DNA of 64,000 nt. Source: Bacillus sp. FJAT-45350. GTDB lineage: Bacteria; Bacillota; Bacilli; Bacillales; NISU01. The notes under the pieces are model-generated. The model saw only the letters and a list, made by a program, of their open reading frames with translations. It was not told the origin of the DNA and ran no database searches. Shown piece by piece: positions 35,814-44,342 of the stretch; position 1 is the stretch's first letter; each line of letters starts with the position of its first letter. The stretch lies in contig NZ_NISU01000002.1 of assembly GCF_002335805.1 (NCBI RefSeq), forward strand, positions 324,838 to 388,837. Direction: 5' to 3'. A program made the position numbers and the translations under genes.

Positions 35814-36572
35814 ATGCGTCATGCCTTTATAACATCTGGAGCTAAAGGGTTGGGTCTTAAGGTTACTGATTACTTTTTAGAAAATGATTATACTGTGACA
35901 GTTAATTTTCGTAGCGACAAAAATGCTGTTGAGAGATTAAAGGAACGCTGGAGTAACAAAGTGGATAGAATTCACATTGTTCAAGGAGATATTACGAAGA
36001 AACAAGATATTGTAAGAATGGTGCAAGAAGCTTATGAACGCTTTGGAAGAATAGATATCCTTGTAAATAATGCAGGTCCATATATTTTTGAACGAAAAAA
36101 ATTAATGGATTATACCGAGGATGAGTGGTACGAAATGATTGAAGGAAATTTAAGTGCCTGTTTTCATATGTTCAAGGAGGTAATTCCGATTATGCGGAAA
36201 CAACGCTTTGGAAGAATTGTTACGTACGGCTTTCAAAGTGTGAATGATGCTCCAGGTTGGATTTATCGTTCTGCCTATGCAGCAGCAAAGGTTGGATTAG
36301 TATCACTAATGAAAACAGTTTCACTTGAAGAAGCTGAAAATGGAATAACAATTAATATGGTTTCTCCTGGTCACATTATGGGTGACATGAAGGAAACAAC
36401 AATTGAAAAGTCTAGATTGATAAAAGATGAGAATACCCCTGTAGGTCGCTCAGGTACAGGTGAGGATATCGCAAGAACCGTTGCCTTCTTATGTGAGGAT
36501 AACGCTGATATGATAACAGGTACAGTCATTGATGTCACAGGTGGAGTAAATGTTATCCACCGTTATAGATAA
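35814..36572 (+). CDS. ytkK: SDR family oxidoreductase (YtkK-like)
   Basis: Classical short-chain dehydrogenase of 252 aa. The cofactor loop TSGAKGLG is at 7-14, NNAG near 88-91, and the catalytic triad is Ser142, Tyr155 and Lys159 (YAAAK). It resembles 3-oxoacyl-ACP reductase-like proteins, but the substrate is unknown. The residue after the cofactor strand (VNFRSD) suggests NADP(H). ATG 35814 is chosen because TAGGAG lies 8 nt upstream; the open frame reaches back into the preceding terminator. The name is by similarity to B. subtilis YtkK and locus. Confidence 0.85.
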   Translation: MRHAFITSGAKGLGLKVTDYFLENDYTVTVNFRSDKNAVERLKERWSNKVDRIHIVQGDITKKQDIVRMVQEAYERFGRIDILVNNAGPYIFERKKLMDYTEDEWYEMIEGNLSACFHMFKEVIPIMRKQRFGRIVTYGFQSVNDAPGWIYRSAYAAAKVGLVSLMKTVSLEEAENGITINMVSPGHIMGDMKETTIEKSRLIKDENTPVGRSGTGEDIARTVAFLCEDNADMITGTVIDVTGGVNVIHRYR

Positions 36573-36622
36573 AATGTATATATTACCAATTTATGTGCAC
36601 CTTATGAATATGAGGTGATACT

Positions 36623-37006
36623 ATGAATAAAAAAGTGACTGGATTATTACTAGTATTTTTGTTAGCACAAGTAGCGGGTACATTTGTTTATGCAACTGAA
36701 TTAATGAATAAATTTGCTGTTAGAATTCATATCGTTGAGAATGGAACGATATACGAATGGGAATTCGATAATCCTGATAAATATGAATTTGAAAAAGGGA
36801 ATACAATTGTAAGAGGCAATGAAGCAAAAGAAAAAGTAGATGAAATCATCGCTTTGATTAAGCTTAAAGAAGATGCAAATGTTGAAGATATGGTTGAAAA
36901 GCTACTGGTCAAGTACCCCCAGCTAGAACGCTTTGATGCCAGACTCATGAATGGGGAAGGTAAGCTCTTTACATGGATTTGGGAAAAAGAAGAAAAAACG
37001 GATTAA
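36623..37006 (+). CDS. predicted exported protein, unknown function
   Basis: A 127-aa protein that I do not recognise. MNKKVTGLLLVFLLAQVAGTFVYA looks like a signal peptide with possible cleavage after YATE, or a membrane anchor. The rest is acidic and charged, with EIIALIKLKEDANVEDMVEKLL likely helical and a Trp pair near the end (FTWIWEKEEKTD). No cysteines, so not a lipoprotein. TGAGGTGA precedes the ATG. A large heptamer repeat block follows. Confidence 0.7.
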   Translation: MNKKVTGLLLVFLLAQVAGTFVYATELMNKFAVRIHIVENGTIYEWEFDNPDKYEFEKGNTIVRGNEAKEKVDEIIALIKLKEDANVEDMVEKLLVKYPQLERFDARLMNGEGKLFTWIWEKEEKTD

Positions 37007-37051
37007 TGCTCTAATGATTGATATCATTGTGAATAGGGAAGGAATATAGTG

Positions 37052-37229
37052 ATTAATGGTTAATGGGTAATGATTAATTTAGAATTGCGAATTGCAAATG
37101 GCGAATTGAAGGCTTTGATGTTCTAGCAAGGCTAGAACGAACTTTTGCTAATTGTCGCGGCTGATTTATCAGCCGCGCAATTAGCAATTAGCAATTAGCA
37201 ATTAGCAATTAGCAATTAGCAATTAGCAA
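37052..37229. repeat. 7-bp-phased repeat block with hairpins, directly before ald (locus 4)
   Basis: Eight degenerate heptamers start at 37052 (ATTAATG, GTTAATG, GGTAATG, ATTAATT, TAGAATT, GCGAATT, GCAAATG, GCGAATT). A hairpin GTTCTAG/CTAGAAC (37121-37139) follows, then a GC-rich hairpin (GCTAATTG...CGCGGCTGAT against ATCAGCCGCG-CAATTAGC, 37147-37185). Seven perfect tandem CAATTAG units (37178-37226) end one base-triplet before the ald Shine-Dalgarno sequence. Confidence 0.9.
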
Positions 37230-37241
37230 GGGGGTAGCTTT

Positions 37242-38354
37242 GTGCGTATTGGTGTACCAATGGAGATAAAGAATAATGAAAACCGAATTGCGATGACTCC
37301 TGCTGGGGTGTTATCGTTGGTGAAGCATGGTCATGAGGTTTTTATAGAGAAAGGCGCTGGATTAGGGTCGGGGTTTACAGATGAACAATATGTAGTTGCT
37401 GGTGCTAAGATTGTCGATTCTGCAGCTGAAGCTTGGTCAATGGAAATGGTCATGAAGGTTAAAGAGCCATTACCAGAAGAATATGATTACTTTCATGAAG
37501 GGCTAATCTTATTTACTTATTTACATTTAGCTCCAGAGCCTGCTTTAACGAAAGCGTTATTAGAAAAAAAAGTGGTAGGTATTGCTTATGAAACGGTTCA
37601 GTTGCCAAATCGTTCACTACCGTTATTAACTCCTATGAGTGAAGTAGCTGGAAGAATGTCTTCTCAAATTGGTGCTCAATTTTTAGAGAAGACTCGTGGG
37701 GGTAAAGGAATTCTTTTATCAGGTGTACCTGGTGTGAAAAGAGGGAAAGTATCTATTATCGGTGGTGGAGTTGTTGGTACTAATGCAGCTAAGATTGCCG
37801 TAGGGTTAGGTGCAGATGTGACAATTTTAGATTTAAGCCCAGAAAGGTTAAGACAGCTAGATGATATTTTTGGAACGGACATTAACACTCTTGTTTCCAA
37901 TCCGTTAACGATAGCAGAAGCAGTGAAAGAATCAGATTTAGTCATAGGCGCCGTTCTTATTCCAGGGGCAAAGGCACCACGATTAGTAACAGAAGAGATG
38001 ATTAAGAATATGCAGCCTGGTTCAGTACTTGTCGATGTTGCGATAGACCAAGGCGGTATATTTGAAACAACGGATAGAATTACAACTCATGATAACCCAA
38101 CGTATGAGAAGCACGGAGTCCTTCATTATGCTGTGGCCAATATGCCTGGAGCTGTACCGAGGACGTCTACAATTGCTCTTACAAATGTAACAATTCCATA
38201 TGCATTGCAAATTGCAGATAAAGGTTACATCCGTGCATGTCAGGAAAATCACGCATTACTAATGGGTCTTAATACGTTAAAAGGAAAGTTAGTTTATCAA
38301 GCGGTTGCTGAGGCACAAGGACTTCCATATGAAAGTGTAGAATCAGTACTCTAA
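37242..38354 (+). CDS. ald: alanine dehydrogenase
   Basis: NAD-dependent oxidative deamination of L-alanine to pyruvate, used in alanine catabolism and sporulation in bacilli. The 370-aa protein has [19 protein letters not shown] at the N-terminus, the catalytic KVKEP and HLAPEP segments (about 70-100), and the NAD-binding [10 protein letters not shown] (about 173-182). GTG start with AAGGGGG 8 nt upstream; the ribosome site lies directly after the tandem CAATTAG array, so the array is inside or next to the mRNA leader. Confidence 0.97.
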   Translation: MRIGVPMEIKNNENRIAMTPAGVLSLVKHGHEVFIEKGAGLGSGFTDEQYVVAGAKIVDSAAEAWSMEMVMKVKEPLPEEYDYFHEGLILFTYLHLAPEPALTKALLEKKVVGIAYETVQLPNRSLPLLTPMSEVAGRMSSQIGAQFLEKTRGGKGILLSGVPGVKRGKVSIIGGGVVGTNAAKIAVGLGADVTILDLSPERLRQLDDIFGTDINTLVSNPLTIAEAVKESDLVIGAVLIPGAKAPRLVTEEMIKNMQPGSVLVDVAIDQGGIFETTDRITTHDNPTYEKHGVLHYAVANMPGAVPRTSTIALTNVTIPYALQIADKGYIRACQENHALLMGLNTLKGKLVYQAVAEAQGLPYESVESVL

Positions 38355-38360
38355 TTCAAA

Positions 38361-38427
38361 GCGACACAAAGGTGGCTATTCAACTGCTGTATATAGTAGT
38401 TGAAGCAATGCCCTTTGTGTCTTTTTC
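38361..38427 (+). terminator. terminator of ald
   Basis: GACACAAAGG pairs with CCTTTGTGTC, with an inner TTCAACT...AGTTGAA stem, followed by TTTTTCTTT. Confidence 0.85.
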
Positions 38428-38440
38428 TTTAGTAAATTCG

Positions 38441-38496
38441 TTTATAGAAGTTGTTCAAAAAGGTAAAACTGACCTTTTTGAACAACCTCTTATAAA
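38441..38496. repeat. near-perfect palindrome of the AGGTAAA...ACCTTT family
   Basis: Arms TTTATAGAAGTTGTTCAAAA+AGGT and ACCT+TTTTGAACAACCTCTTATAAA flank a 7-nt loop. It reads like the two ends of the 10.7-kb MITE-like element joined together. It has no T-run after it and lies just upstream of the sigma-W-type promoter. Confidence 0.75.
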
Positions 38497-38509
38497 ATTT
38501 TCATAAAGG

Positions 38510-38535
38510 TGAAACCTAAATGAATGTCATTCGTA
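38510..38535 (+). promoter_or_regulatory. sigma-W-type promoter of pspA
   Basis: TGAAAC (38510-38515), a 16-bp spacer and CGTA (38532-38535) match the ECF sigma-W consensus TGAAAC-N16-CGTA exactly, 36 nt before the start codon. Confidence 0.85.
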
Positions 38536-38570
38536 CATAAGTAGTAGAATGACTAATGGAGGCGATTGAT

Positions 38571-39248
38571 ATGTTTGCTTTTTTTAAACGAGTAAGTACT
38601 GTTATGAGCTCAGAGTTAAATGCATTACTTAATAAAGCAGAGGACCCAGTGAAGATGCTAGACCAATTGCTACGAGATATGGAAAAAGACTTACAGGAGG
38701 CAGAAACAACGGTTTCAAGACAAATGGCTACATGTAAAATGTTTGAGAAAAAAGTGGATGATGCTCTTCGATTAGTAGAAAAACGAGAAAAACAAGCGTT
38801 AGAAGCTATTGAAGTAGATAATGAGGATCTTGCTCGTCGGTTATTAGAAGATAAACAAAAGCAACAAAAAAATTATTATGAGTTAAAGGATTCTTATGAG
38901 ATAGCAAAAGCAGATGTAGATAGTCTAAAGGAAAAGCTTAAGGAAATGAAAGAAGAATATCATTCCATGAAGCTAAAGAAGGATTCACTAAAAGTCCGTG
39001 CAGAATCTGCAAAAATGAAATCTAAGTTAAATCGTTCAATCTCTTCAATTGGAAGCGATGAAGCAAAGCAGAGCTTCGAACGTATTGAAGAAAAAGTGCT
39101 GCAGTATGAAGCAGAAGCCGAAACAACAAGTGGAGATTTTGACAGGGTATCTACTACCTCATTAGATGATGAAGTTGCAGCGTTAAAAGGAAACAATGAA
39201 CTAGAATCTGAGCTAATGGCTCTAAAGAAAAAGGTTGGAAAAGAATAA
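38571..39248 (+). CDS. pspA: phage shock protein A homologue
   Basis: Membrane-stress protein of the PspA/IM30/Vipp1 (ESCRT-III-like) family, 225 aa. MFAFFKRVSTVMSSELNALL forms the amphipathic membrane-binding helix; the rest is coiled coil with the family segment DQLLRDMEKDLQEAE near 30-45. GGAGG lies 9 nt before ATG 38571; an ATG 15 nt earlier overlaps that site. The perfect sigma-W-type promoter predicts induction by envelope stress, as known for B. subtilis pspA. Monocistronic. Confidence 0.94.
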   Translation: MFAFFKRVSTVMSSELNALLNKAEDPVKMLDQLLRDMEKDLQEAETTVSRQMATCKMFEKKVDDALRLVEKREKQALEAIEVDNEDLARRLLEDKQKQQKNYYELKDSYEIAKADVDSLKEKLKEMKEEYHSMKLKKDSLKVRAESAKMKSKLNRSISSIGSDEAKQSFERIEEKVLQYEAEAETTSGDFDRVSTTSLDDEVAALKGNNELESELMALKKKVGKE

Positions 39249-39256
39249 TGGTGGCA

Positions 39257-39293
39257 GCCGCTCTGAATTGTATAAATTCAGGGTGGCTTTTTT
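39257..39293 (+). terminator. terminator of pspA
   Basis: GCCGCTCTGAATT pairs with AATTCAGGGTGGC, followed by TTTTTT. Confidence 0.88.
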
Positions 39294-39468
39294 GTTATGG
39301 TTATTATAAAAGCATTAAACGGCGCTGCAAAATCTAAAATAGACGACTCAATAAGCACAAAAAAAGTGAATACTCTTCCAGAGTTCTCGTACTGATAAGC
39401 CCTTTTTCTTATATAATAAAGAGTGAGATGGTATGTTAGAAAGATAATAGGAGGTAGAGGAGGAAAGA

Positions 39469-40329
39469 ATGAAGAGATTACTTGAATATATTACCTTAAC
39501 AATTGGTTCCATTATTGTTGCTGCCGGATTGGAATTAATTCTGGCTCCTAATGGCCTAGTTGATGGGGGCGTTACAGCTATTGCTATTATGGCTAACGCT
39601 GTTGGAGGGTTTCCGATCTGGGTTGTTTACATATGTCTCAACTTACCTACTCTTTTGTTTTCTGCAAAATTAATGGGAAGGCGCTTTGTCATTCGAACGA
39701 TATATGCGAATATTGTGACAACATTTGCCCTTATTTGGTTGGCACCGATGTCAGCAATCACCTCCTCTGAAGTCTTAATTGTGTTATACGGTGGATTGTT
39801 ACTTGGTGCAGGTATAGGTTTAGTAGTGAAAGCGGGTGGAGCGGTTGATGGTACAGAAATGATTGCAATATGGGCACAAAAAAGATTCCATATTTCAATA
39901 AGTACATTTTTACTTTCAATTAATGCAATAATTCTTCTCGGAGCAGCATTTGTATTTACATTAGAACAGGCGATGTTTTCAATCGCAGTCTTTTATATCG
40001 TATCAAAAATGATTGACTTTGTACTAGATGGTTTGAATCAAGGAAAATCGGTAATGATTATTTCTGATAGTCCCCATCAGGTTGGAGAAAATTTACTTAA
40101 AGAATTAGATGTACAAATTACGTATTTATATGGTCAAGGTGGGTATACAGGTGATGAGAGGTTAATTATCTACTGTATTACAAATCGCTTTATGTATCCT
40201 AAATTAAAAGAAGTAGTTCTCACGATTGACCCTGGAGCAGTATTAGAAGCATCGTACGTAACAGAAACGGCAGGAATAAAAAAGAATCATATTTTTTCAT
40301 CAGGGAGACAACAAAAGAAGGAAAAGTAG
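39469..40329 (+). CDS. YitT family membrane protein (DUF161/DUF2179)
   Basis: A 286-aa protein with five or six predicted membrane helices in the first ~200 residues (LTIGSIIVAAGLELILAP, LLGAGIGLVVKAGGAVDGTE) and a soluble C-terminal DUF2179 domain (about 200-275). The transported or bound substrate is unknown. Bacilli carry several paralogues and I cannot say which this is. GAGGAGGAAAG precedes the ATG. Confidence 0.9.
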   Translation: MKRLLEYITLTIGSIIVAAGLELILAPNGLVDGGVTAIAIMANAVGGFPIWVVYICLNLPTLLFSAKLMGRRFVIRTIYANIVTTFALIWLAPMSAITSSEVLIVLYGGLLLGAGIGLVVKAGGAVDGTEMIAIWAQKRFHISISTFLLSINAIILLGAAFVFTLEQAMFSIAVFYIVSKMIDFVLDGLNQGKSVMIISDSPHQVGENLLKELDVQITYLYGQGGYTGDERLIIYCITNRFMYPKLKEVVLTIDPGAVLEASYVTETAGIKKNHIFSSGRQQKKEK

Positions 40330-40379
40330 TTAGTAATCTAGTATTGAACTAATAGAATCTGATAAAGGAGTGGAGATTT

Positions 40380-41063
40380 ATGAAAGTATCATATCATGGA
40401 CATTCAGTTGTTTTGATTGAAGTGAATGACAAAAAAATTATAATTGACCCTTTTATTACAGGTAATGGAGAAACAGATTTAAAGGCTGATGACCTGTCTG
40501 TAGATGTTATTTTACTAACTCATGGACATAATGATCATGTTGGGGATACGGTAGATTTAGCGAAACGTAATGATGCATTAGTCGTTGCACCATTTGAACT
40601 AGCTACCTACCTAGGTTGGCAAGGTGTTACTGCCCATCCAATGCATATTGGTGGAGCGCATGAGTTTGATTTCGGAAAGGTCAAACTGACACAAGCCTTT
40701 CATGGATCAGCTTATGTGGTTGAGGAAGAAAAACAAATTATCTATACGGGAATGCCAAGTGGGATTTTATTTAGTGCAGAAGGAAAGACGATTTTTCATG
40801 CGGGAGACACGGCGCTTTTCTCTGATATGAAATTAATTGGTGAGAGAAATGAAATCGACATAGCGTTTCTTCCGATTGGTGACAACTTTACAATGGGGCC
40901 AGAAGATGCAAGTCTAGCAGCAAATTGGCTTCAAGCGAAAACTGTTGTACCAATCCACTATAATACTTTTCCTGTAATTGAACAGGATCCAGAGTCTTTC
41001 GTTAAGTTACTAGCAGAAGGTCAAGGTAAAGTTATTGCTGTAGGGCAATCGATTGAGCTATAA
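40380..41063 (+). CDS. ytkL: metal-dependent hydrolase, UPF0173 (YtkL)
   Basis: Metallo-beta-lactamase fold hydrolase of 227 aa. The metal motif [10 protein letters not shown] gives His48, His50, Asp52 and His53; [10 protein letters not shown] and VPIHYNTF supply later ligands. The substrate is unknown. AAAGGAGTGG precedes the ATG. 50 nt after the YitT-like gene, so possibly cotranscribed. Matches B. subtilis YtkL by sequence and locus. Confidence 0.93.
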   Translation: MKVSYHGHSVVLIEVNDKKIIIDPFITGNGETDLKADDLSVDVILLTHGHNDHVGDTVDLAKRNDALVVAPFELATYLGWQGVTAHPMHIGGAHEFDFGKVKLTQAFHGSAYVVEEEKQIIYTGMPSGILFSAEGKTIFHAGDTALFSDMKLIGERNEIDIAFLPIGDNFTMGPEDASLAANWLQAKTVVPIHYNTFPVIEQDPESFVKLLAEGQGKVIAVGQSIEL

Positions 41064-41070
41064 ATGTTCT

Positions 41071-41117
41071 AAAAAAGAAGTGAGATTTGTTTGCTGACAA
41101 ATCTTACTTCTTTTTTT
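41071..41117 (+). terminator. terminator of ytkL
   Basis: AAAAAAGAAGTGAGATTTGT pairs with ACAAATCTTACTTCTTTTTT around TTGCTG. Confidence 0.9.
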
Positions 41118-41192
41118 ATGTACAAGGCATAAGATATGGTAGGACAACTTTATTACTTTAGAAATATACGATGGTCAGAAAGGAGAAACAAG

Positions 41193-41441
41193 ATGAAGCA
41201 ACGATTAGTACTCTGTCTATTGTTTACGTTAGCAATGTTGTATCTTGCTATTCCTCATTTACCGTTTGGAGCAGATGGACTTGCAGGGATTTTTGCAATT
41301 TCTTGGGCGGTATTTGCACTTATTGTGTTAGGTGGGAATTTATCAGGGCTGTTATACTCAAAGAAATTAGTCCAAGGGGAAAGTGCTGAGAAGGATAGAA
41401 AAGAGTTAAACCCTCGTAAAATCAAGAGATATAGTAGGTAG
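41193..41441 (+). CDS. small membrane protein, 82 aa, unknown function
   Basis: Two hydrophobic segments (about 4-22 and 31-52) joined by HLPFGADGLAG, then a basic tail ending ELNPRKIKRYSR. AAAGGAG lies 8 nt before ATG 41193; the frame is open further upstream but without a ribosome site. I do not recognise a family. Confidence 0.65.
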   Translation: MKQRLVLCLLFTLAMLYLAIPHLPFGADGLAGIFAISWAVFALIVLGGNLSGLLYSKKLVQGESAEKDRKELNPRKIKRYSR

Positions 41442-41453
41442 CCTTGATGTACT

Positions 41454-41520
41454 GTTCTTTCAACTGTATAATATATTATAATACAGAGCTTTCAATCCTG
41501 ATAAATACAGTTGAAAGAAC
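41454..41520. promoter_or_regulatory. 15-bp inverted repeat bracketing the ytoI promoter
   Basis: GTTCTTTCAACTGTA (41454-41468) and its exact complement TACAGTTGAAAGAAC (41506-41520) flank a segment with TATAAT at 41467-41472 and 41477-41482. The left arm covers the -35 region and the right arm lies just downstream of the expected start site. This looks like a paired operator, possibly for YtoI itself. Confidence 0.6.
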
Positions 41521-41538
41521 GAAAGTGTGGTGGATATC

Positions 41539-42846
41539 ATGGCAACGAAACACGAGCAAATTCTTCAATACATTAATAATTTAGAAATTGGCGAAAAAAT
41601 CTCTGTTCGTCAAATCGCAAAGGCCTTAAATGTAAGTGAAGGAACAGCGTATCGTGCAATAAAGGAAGCGGAAAACCAAGGCTTTGTTAGTACAATTGAA
41701 AGAGTCGGAACAATACGGATTGAAAAGAAGCAAAAGGATAATATAGAGAAGCTAACATTTGCTGAAGTTATCAATATAATAGATGGAACGGTTCTAGGTG
41801 GAAGACAAGGATTATATAAGACGCTAAACAGGTTTGTTATCGGTGCAATGAAGTTAGATGCAATGATGCGTTATGTAGAAGCTGGGAACCTTTTAATTGT
41901 TGGAAACCGTTATCAAGTACATAAGCTAGCTCTTGAAGCAGGAGCCGCGGTATTAATTACAGGTGGATTTGATACAAGTGATGAAGTAATCAAGCTCGCT
42001 GATGAGTTAGAATTACCGATTATCTCAACTAGTTATGATACGTTTACAGTAGCAACAATGATTAATCGGGCAATTTATGACCAGTTGATCAAAAAAGAAA
42101 TAGTGTTAGTCGATGATGTGCTTATCCCATTACAGGATACGTATTATTTAACAACATCAAACCTAATAGAAAAATGGCATGAGCTTAATGCAAGAACAGG
42201 GCACAGTCGTTATCCGGTTATCGATGATAGCTTACGAATTCAAGGGATGGTTGCAGCGAAAGATGTTATGGGAGTCAATCCCCAAACTCCAATCGAAAAA
42301 GTAATGACGAAAAATCCAATTACCGTTAATGAGCGGACATCAGTTGCTTCTGTAGCTCATGTTATGGTGTGGGAAGGTATCGAGCTTACGCCTGTAATTG
42401 ATAATAATAGAAAGCTCCTAGGTGTAATCAGTCGTCAGGACGTATTGAAAGCATTACAAATGATTCAACGTCAGCCGCATGTAGGGGAGACGATAGATGA
42501 TATTGTAACAAGTCGTTTTGTGGACAAGTCTACTACCGATCCAATCTATCAATGTGAGGTAACACCACAAATGACAAATCATTTAGGGACAATCTCATAT
42601 GGTGTAATTACAACGATAGTGACTGAGGCGGGAAGTAGAGTTCTTCGTAAGTATAAAAAGGGTGACTTAGTGGTAGAGAATATAACAGTATATTTTATAA
42701 AGCCTGTTCAAATTGAAAGTATGATTGATATTTATCCAAAAGTTCTAGAAATAGGACGAAAGCATGGAAAGATTGATGTAGAAATCTACCATGATGGTGA
42801 GATAGTAGGGAAAGCATTAATGATGGCACAATTGCTTGATAGATAG
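41539..42846 (+). CDS. ytoI: HTH-DRTGG-CBS-thioesterase protein YtoI
   Basis: A four-part regulator-like protein of 435 aa. An N-terminal winged helix-turn-helix (about 5-65, ISVRQIAKALNVSEGTAYRAIKEAE) is followed by a DRTGG domain (about 75-180), two CBS motifs (about 195-310) that usually bind adenine nucleotides, and a C-terminal hot-dog thioesterase-like domain (about 320-430). MATKHEQIL as N-terminus matches B. subtilis YtoI; an in-frame GTG 12 nt upstream is less likely. Its target genes are unknown. A long inverted repeat spans its promoter, which suggests autoregulation. Confidence 0.92.
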   Translation: MATKHEQILQYINNLEIGEKISVRQIAKALNVSEGTAYRAIKEAENQGFVSTIERVGTIRIEKKQKDNIEKLTFAEVINIIDGTVLGGRQGLYKTLNRFVIGAMKLDAMMRYVEAGNLLIVGNRYQVHKLALEAGAAVLITGGFDTSDEVIKLADELELPIISTSYDTFTVATMINRAIYDQLIKKEIVLVDDVLIPLQDTYYLTTSNLIEKWHELNARTGHSRYPVIDDSLRIQGMVAAKDVMGVNPQTPIEKVMTKNPITVNERTSVASVAHVMVWEGIELTPVIDNNRKLLGVISRQDVLKALQMIQRQPHVGETIDDIVTSRFVDKSTTDPIYQCEVTPQMTNHLGTISYGVITTIVTEAGSRVLRKYKKGDLVVENITVYFIKPVQIESMIDIYPKVLEIGRKHGKIDVEIYHDGEIVGKALMMAQLLDR

Positions 42847-42857
42847 TTATACAAAAA

Positions 42858-42900
42858 GAGATGTCCCAAAAGGGTATTTTATACCCTTTTGGGACATCTC
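42858..42900. terminator. perfect palindrome between ytoI and ytpI
   Basis: GAGATGTCCCAAAAGGGTAT pairs perfectly with its complement around TTT. On the minus strand it is followed by TTTTTGT, so it ends ytpI; on the plus strand only CCTTAC follows. Its outer sequence GTCCCAAAAGG resembles the hairpin at 79-119. Confidence 0.75.
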
Positions 42901-42914
42901 CTTACTATTACATA

Positions 42915-43217
42915 TTAACGATTTTGACTTGCTTCATCTAGTACTTGAGGTAGGAAGTGTTTATAATTTCTATATCCTAAGAATGTATTAGTTGCACCAA
43001 GTAATGTGAATATAATCCCGATTGTAATATCAATATTACTGCGAGGAAAGAGTAATAGATTTAGACCAAAGAAAGCTAAGAAAGCACCTAAAGACATGTT
43101 TGCTTTTGATTGGATCCAATTCTTTTCTACTGGTGACTTTGTACGCCAAAACTTCACTTTAAAATAAATAAAGAAAGCAAGAGCTATAACAATTAGAATA
43201 ACAAATGATTGTGCCAA
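42915..43217 (-). CDS. ytpI: YtpI family membrane protein
   Basis: A 100-aa protein with three hydrophobic segments (about 4-20, 43-58, 63-82). It fits the YtpI family by size and topology and by its place between ytoI and nrnA. Function unknown. TAGGAGGAA precedes the ATG. Divergent from nrnA. Confidence 0.85.
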   Translation of the reverse strand: MAQSFVILIVIALAFFIYFKVKFWRTKSPVEKNWIQSKANMSLGAFLAFFGLNLLLFPRSNIDITIGIIFTLLGATNTFLGYRNYKHFLPQVLDEASQNR

Positions 43218-43343
43218 TGAAATTCCTCCTAGTATTACGAGTTAAGAGGTTGCTATATATACAACCTTTTTTATTGTACAGTTTCTTTATTGGAAAAGCT
43301 AGTATAGGCAGAAGGCAAAATTGTTATGAAAAGGAGATTGACA

Positions 43344-44282
43344 ATGCTTCATGAAATAATTGAGAAAATAGAGAAGTATGAAAAAATTATAATTCATCGA
43401 CATGAACGGCCTGATCCAGATGCACTTGGCTCTCAAGGAGGGTTAGCTGAAATCATTCAATACAATTATCCTTCTAAAACGGTCTACGTTGTTGGGGAGG
43501 AAGAGCCCTCATTACTCTATTTAAATCAAATGGATACAATAGAGGATAAAGAATTTGAAGGTGCCCTTATCATTGTCAGTGACACAGCAAATACTGAGCG
43601 AGTTAGTGACCAACGTTACAGTAAGGGAGCCTTCCTTATTAAGGTTGACCATCATCCGAATGAGGAGCCTTATGGCGATATTGTATGGGTCGATACGACA
43701 TTTAGTAGCGCGAGTGAAATGATCATTGAATTATACAAAGCAGGTCAAGAAAAAGGCTGGAAGTTGAATGAGAAAGCGGCCTTCCTTTTGTATGCAGGGA
43801 TTGTAGGAGATACAGGACGGTTTCGCTTTCCAAACACTACAGGACAAACCCATCGTTATGTAAGTGAGCTTGTTGATATGGGAATTGACCAATCGGCTTT
43901 CTATACTGAGCTTTATAAGCGTGATTTAAAAATGAAGAGACTTGAAGGCTACGTATTACAGAACTTTGAAGTGGTAGGTGGAATAATAGGTGTAATGAAC
44001 CTATCAAAAGAAAAATTAGCTGAATTTAATGTATCAACAAGTGAATCATCACAATTAGTAGGTTGTTTTTCTGACGTAGAAGGCTTAAAAGCATGGGTAT
44101 TCTTTGTAGAGGACGAGGATGGAGAAATTCGTGTTCGCCTCCGCTCTAAAGGCCCTGTTATTAATAAAATTGCTCAAAAGTATCATGGTGGTGGACACCC
44201 AATGGCGTCGGGTGCAAAGGCATTTTCTTGGGAGGAAACGAAGGACATTATTGCCGATTTACGTAGAGTATGTAAGGAATAA
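43344..44282 (+). CDS. nrnA: nano-RNase / pAp phosphatase NrnA
   Basis: DHH/DHHA1 phosphoesterase of 312 aa that degrades 2-5 nt RNAs and dephosphorylates 3'-phosphoadenosine 5'-phosphate. Motifs: HRHERPDPDALGS (Asp24, Asp26), VSDTA (Asp80), DHHP at 102-105 and the DHHA1 motif GGGHPMASGA (282-291). ATG 43344 is chosen with AAAAGGAG upstream; another ATG 18 nt earlier precedes that site. Corresponds to B. subtilis YtqI. Confidence 0.95.
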   Translation: MLHEIIEKIEKYEKIIIHRHERPDPDALGSQGGLAEIIQYNYPSKTVYVVGEEEPSLLYLNQMDTIEDKEFEGALIIVSDTANTERVSDQRYSKGAFLIKVDHHPNEEPYGDIVWVDTTFSSASEMIIELYKAGQEKGWKLNEKAAFLLYAGIVGDTGRFRFPNTTGQTHRYVSELVDMGIDQSAFYTELYKRDLKMKRLEGYVLQNFEVVGGIIGVMNLSKEKLAEFNVSTSESSQLVGCFSDVEGLKAWVFFVEDEDGEIRVRLRSKGPVINKIAQKYHGGGHPMASGAKAFSWEETKDIIADLRRVCKE

Positions 44283-44296
44283 CATGAGTGAATGGT

Positions 44297-44340
44297 AAAA
44301 CAGCAAGGAGTTATTTGATGATAATCCTTGCTGTTTTTTA
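44297..44340. terminator. bidirectional terminator after nrnA
   Basis: AAAACAGCAAGGA pairs with TCCTTGCTGTTTT around a 15-nt loop; shared with the convergent small gene. Confidence 0.82.
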
Positions 44341-44342
44341 TA

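Noticed and set aside
37178-37229. Possible CRISPR-like array
   Set aside because: Units are only 7 bp, perfectly contiguous, with no spacers and no cas genes nearby.
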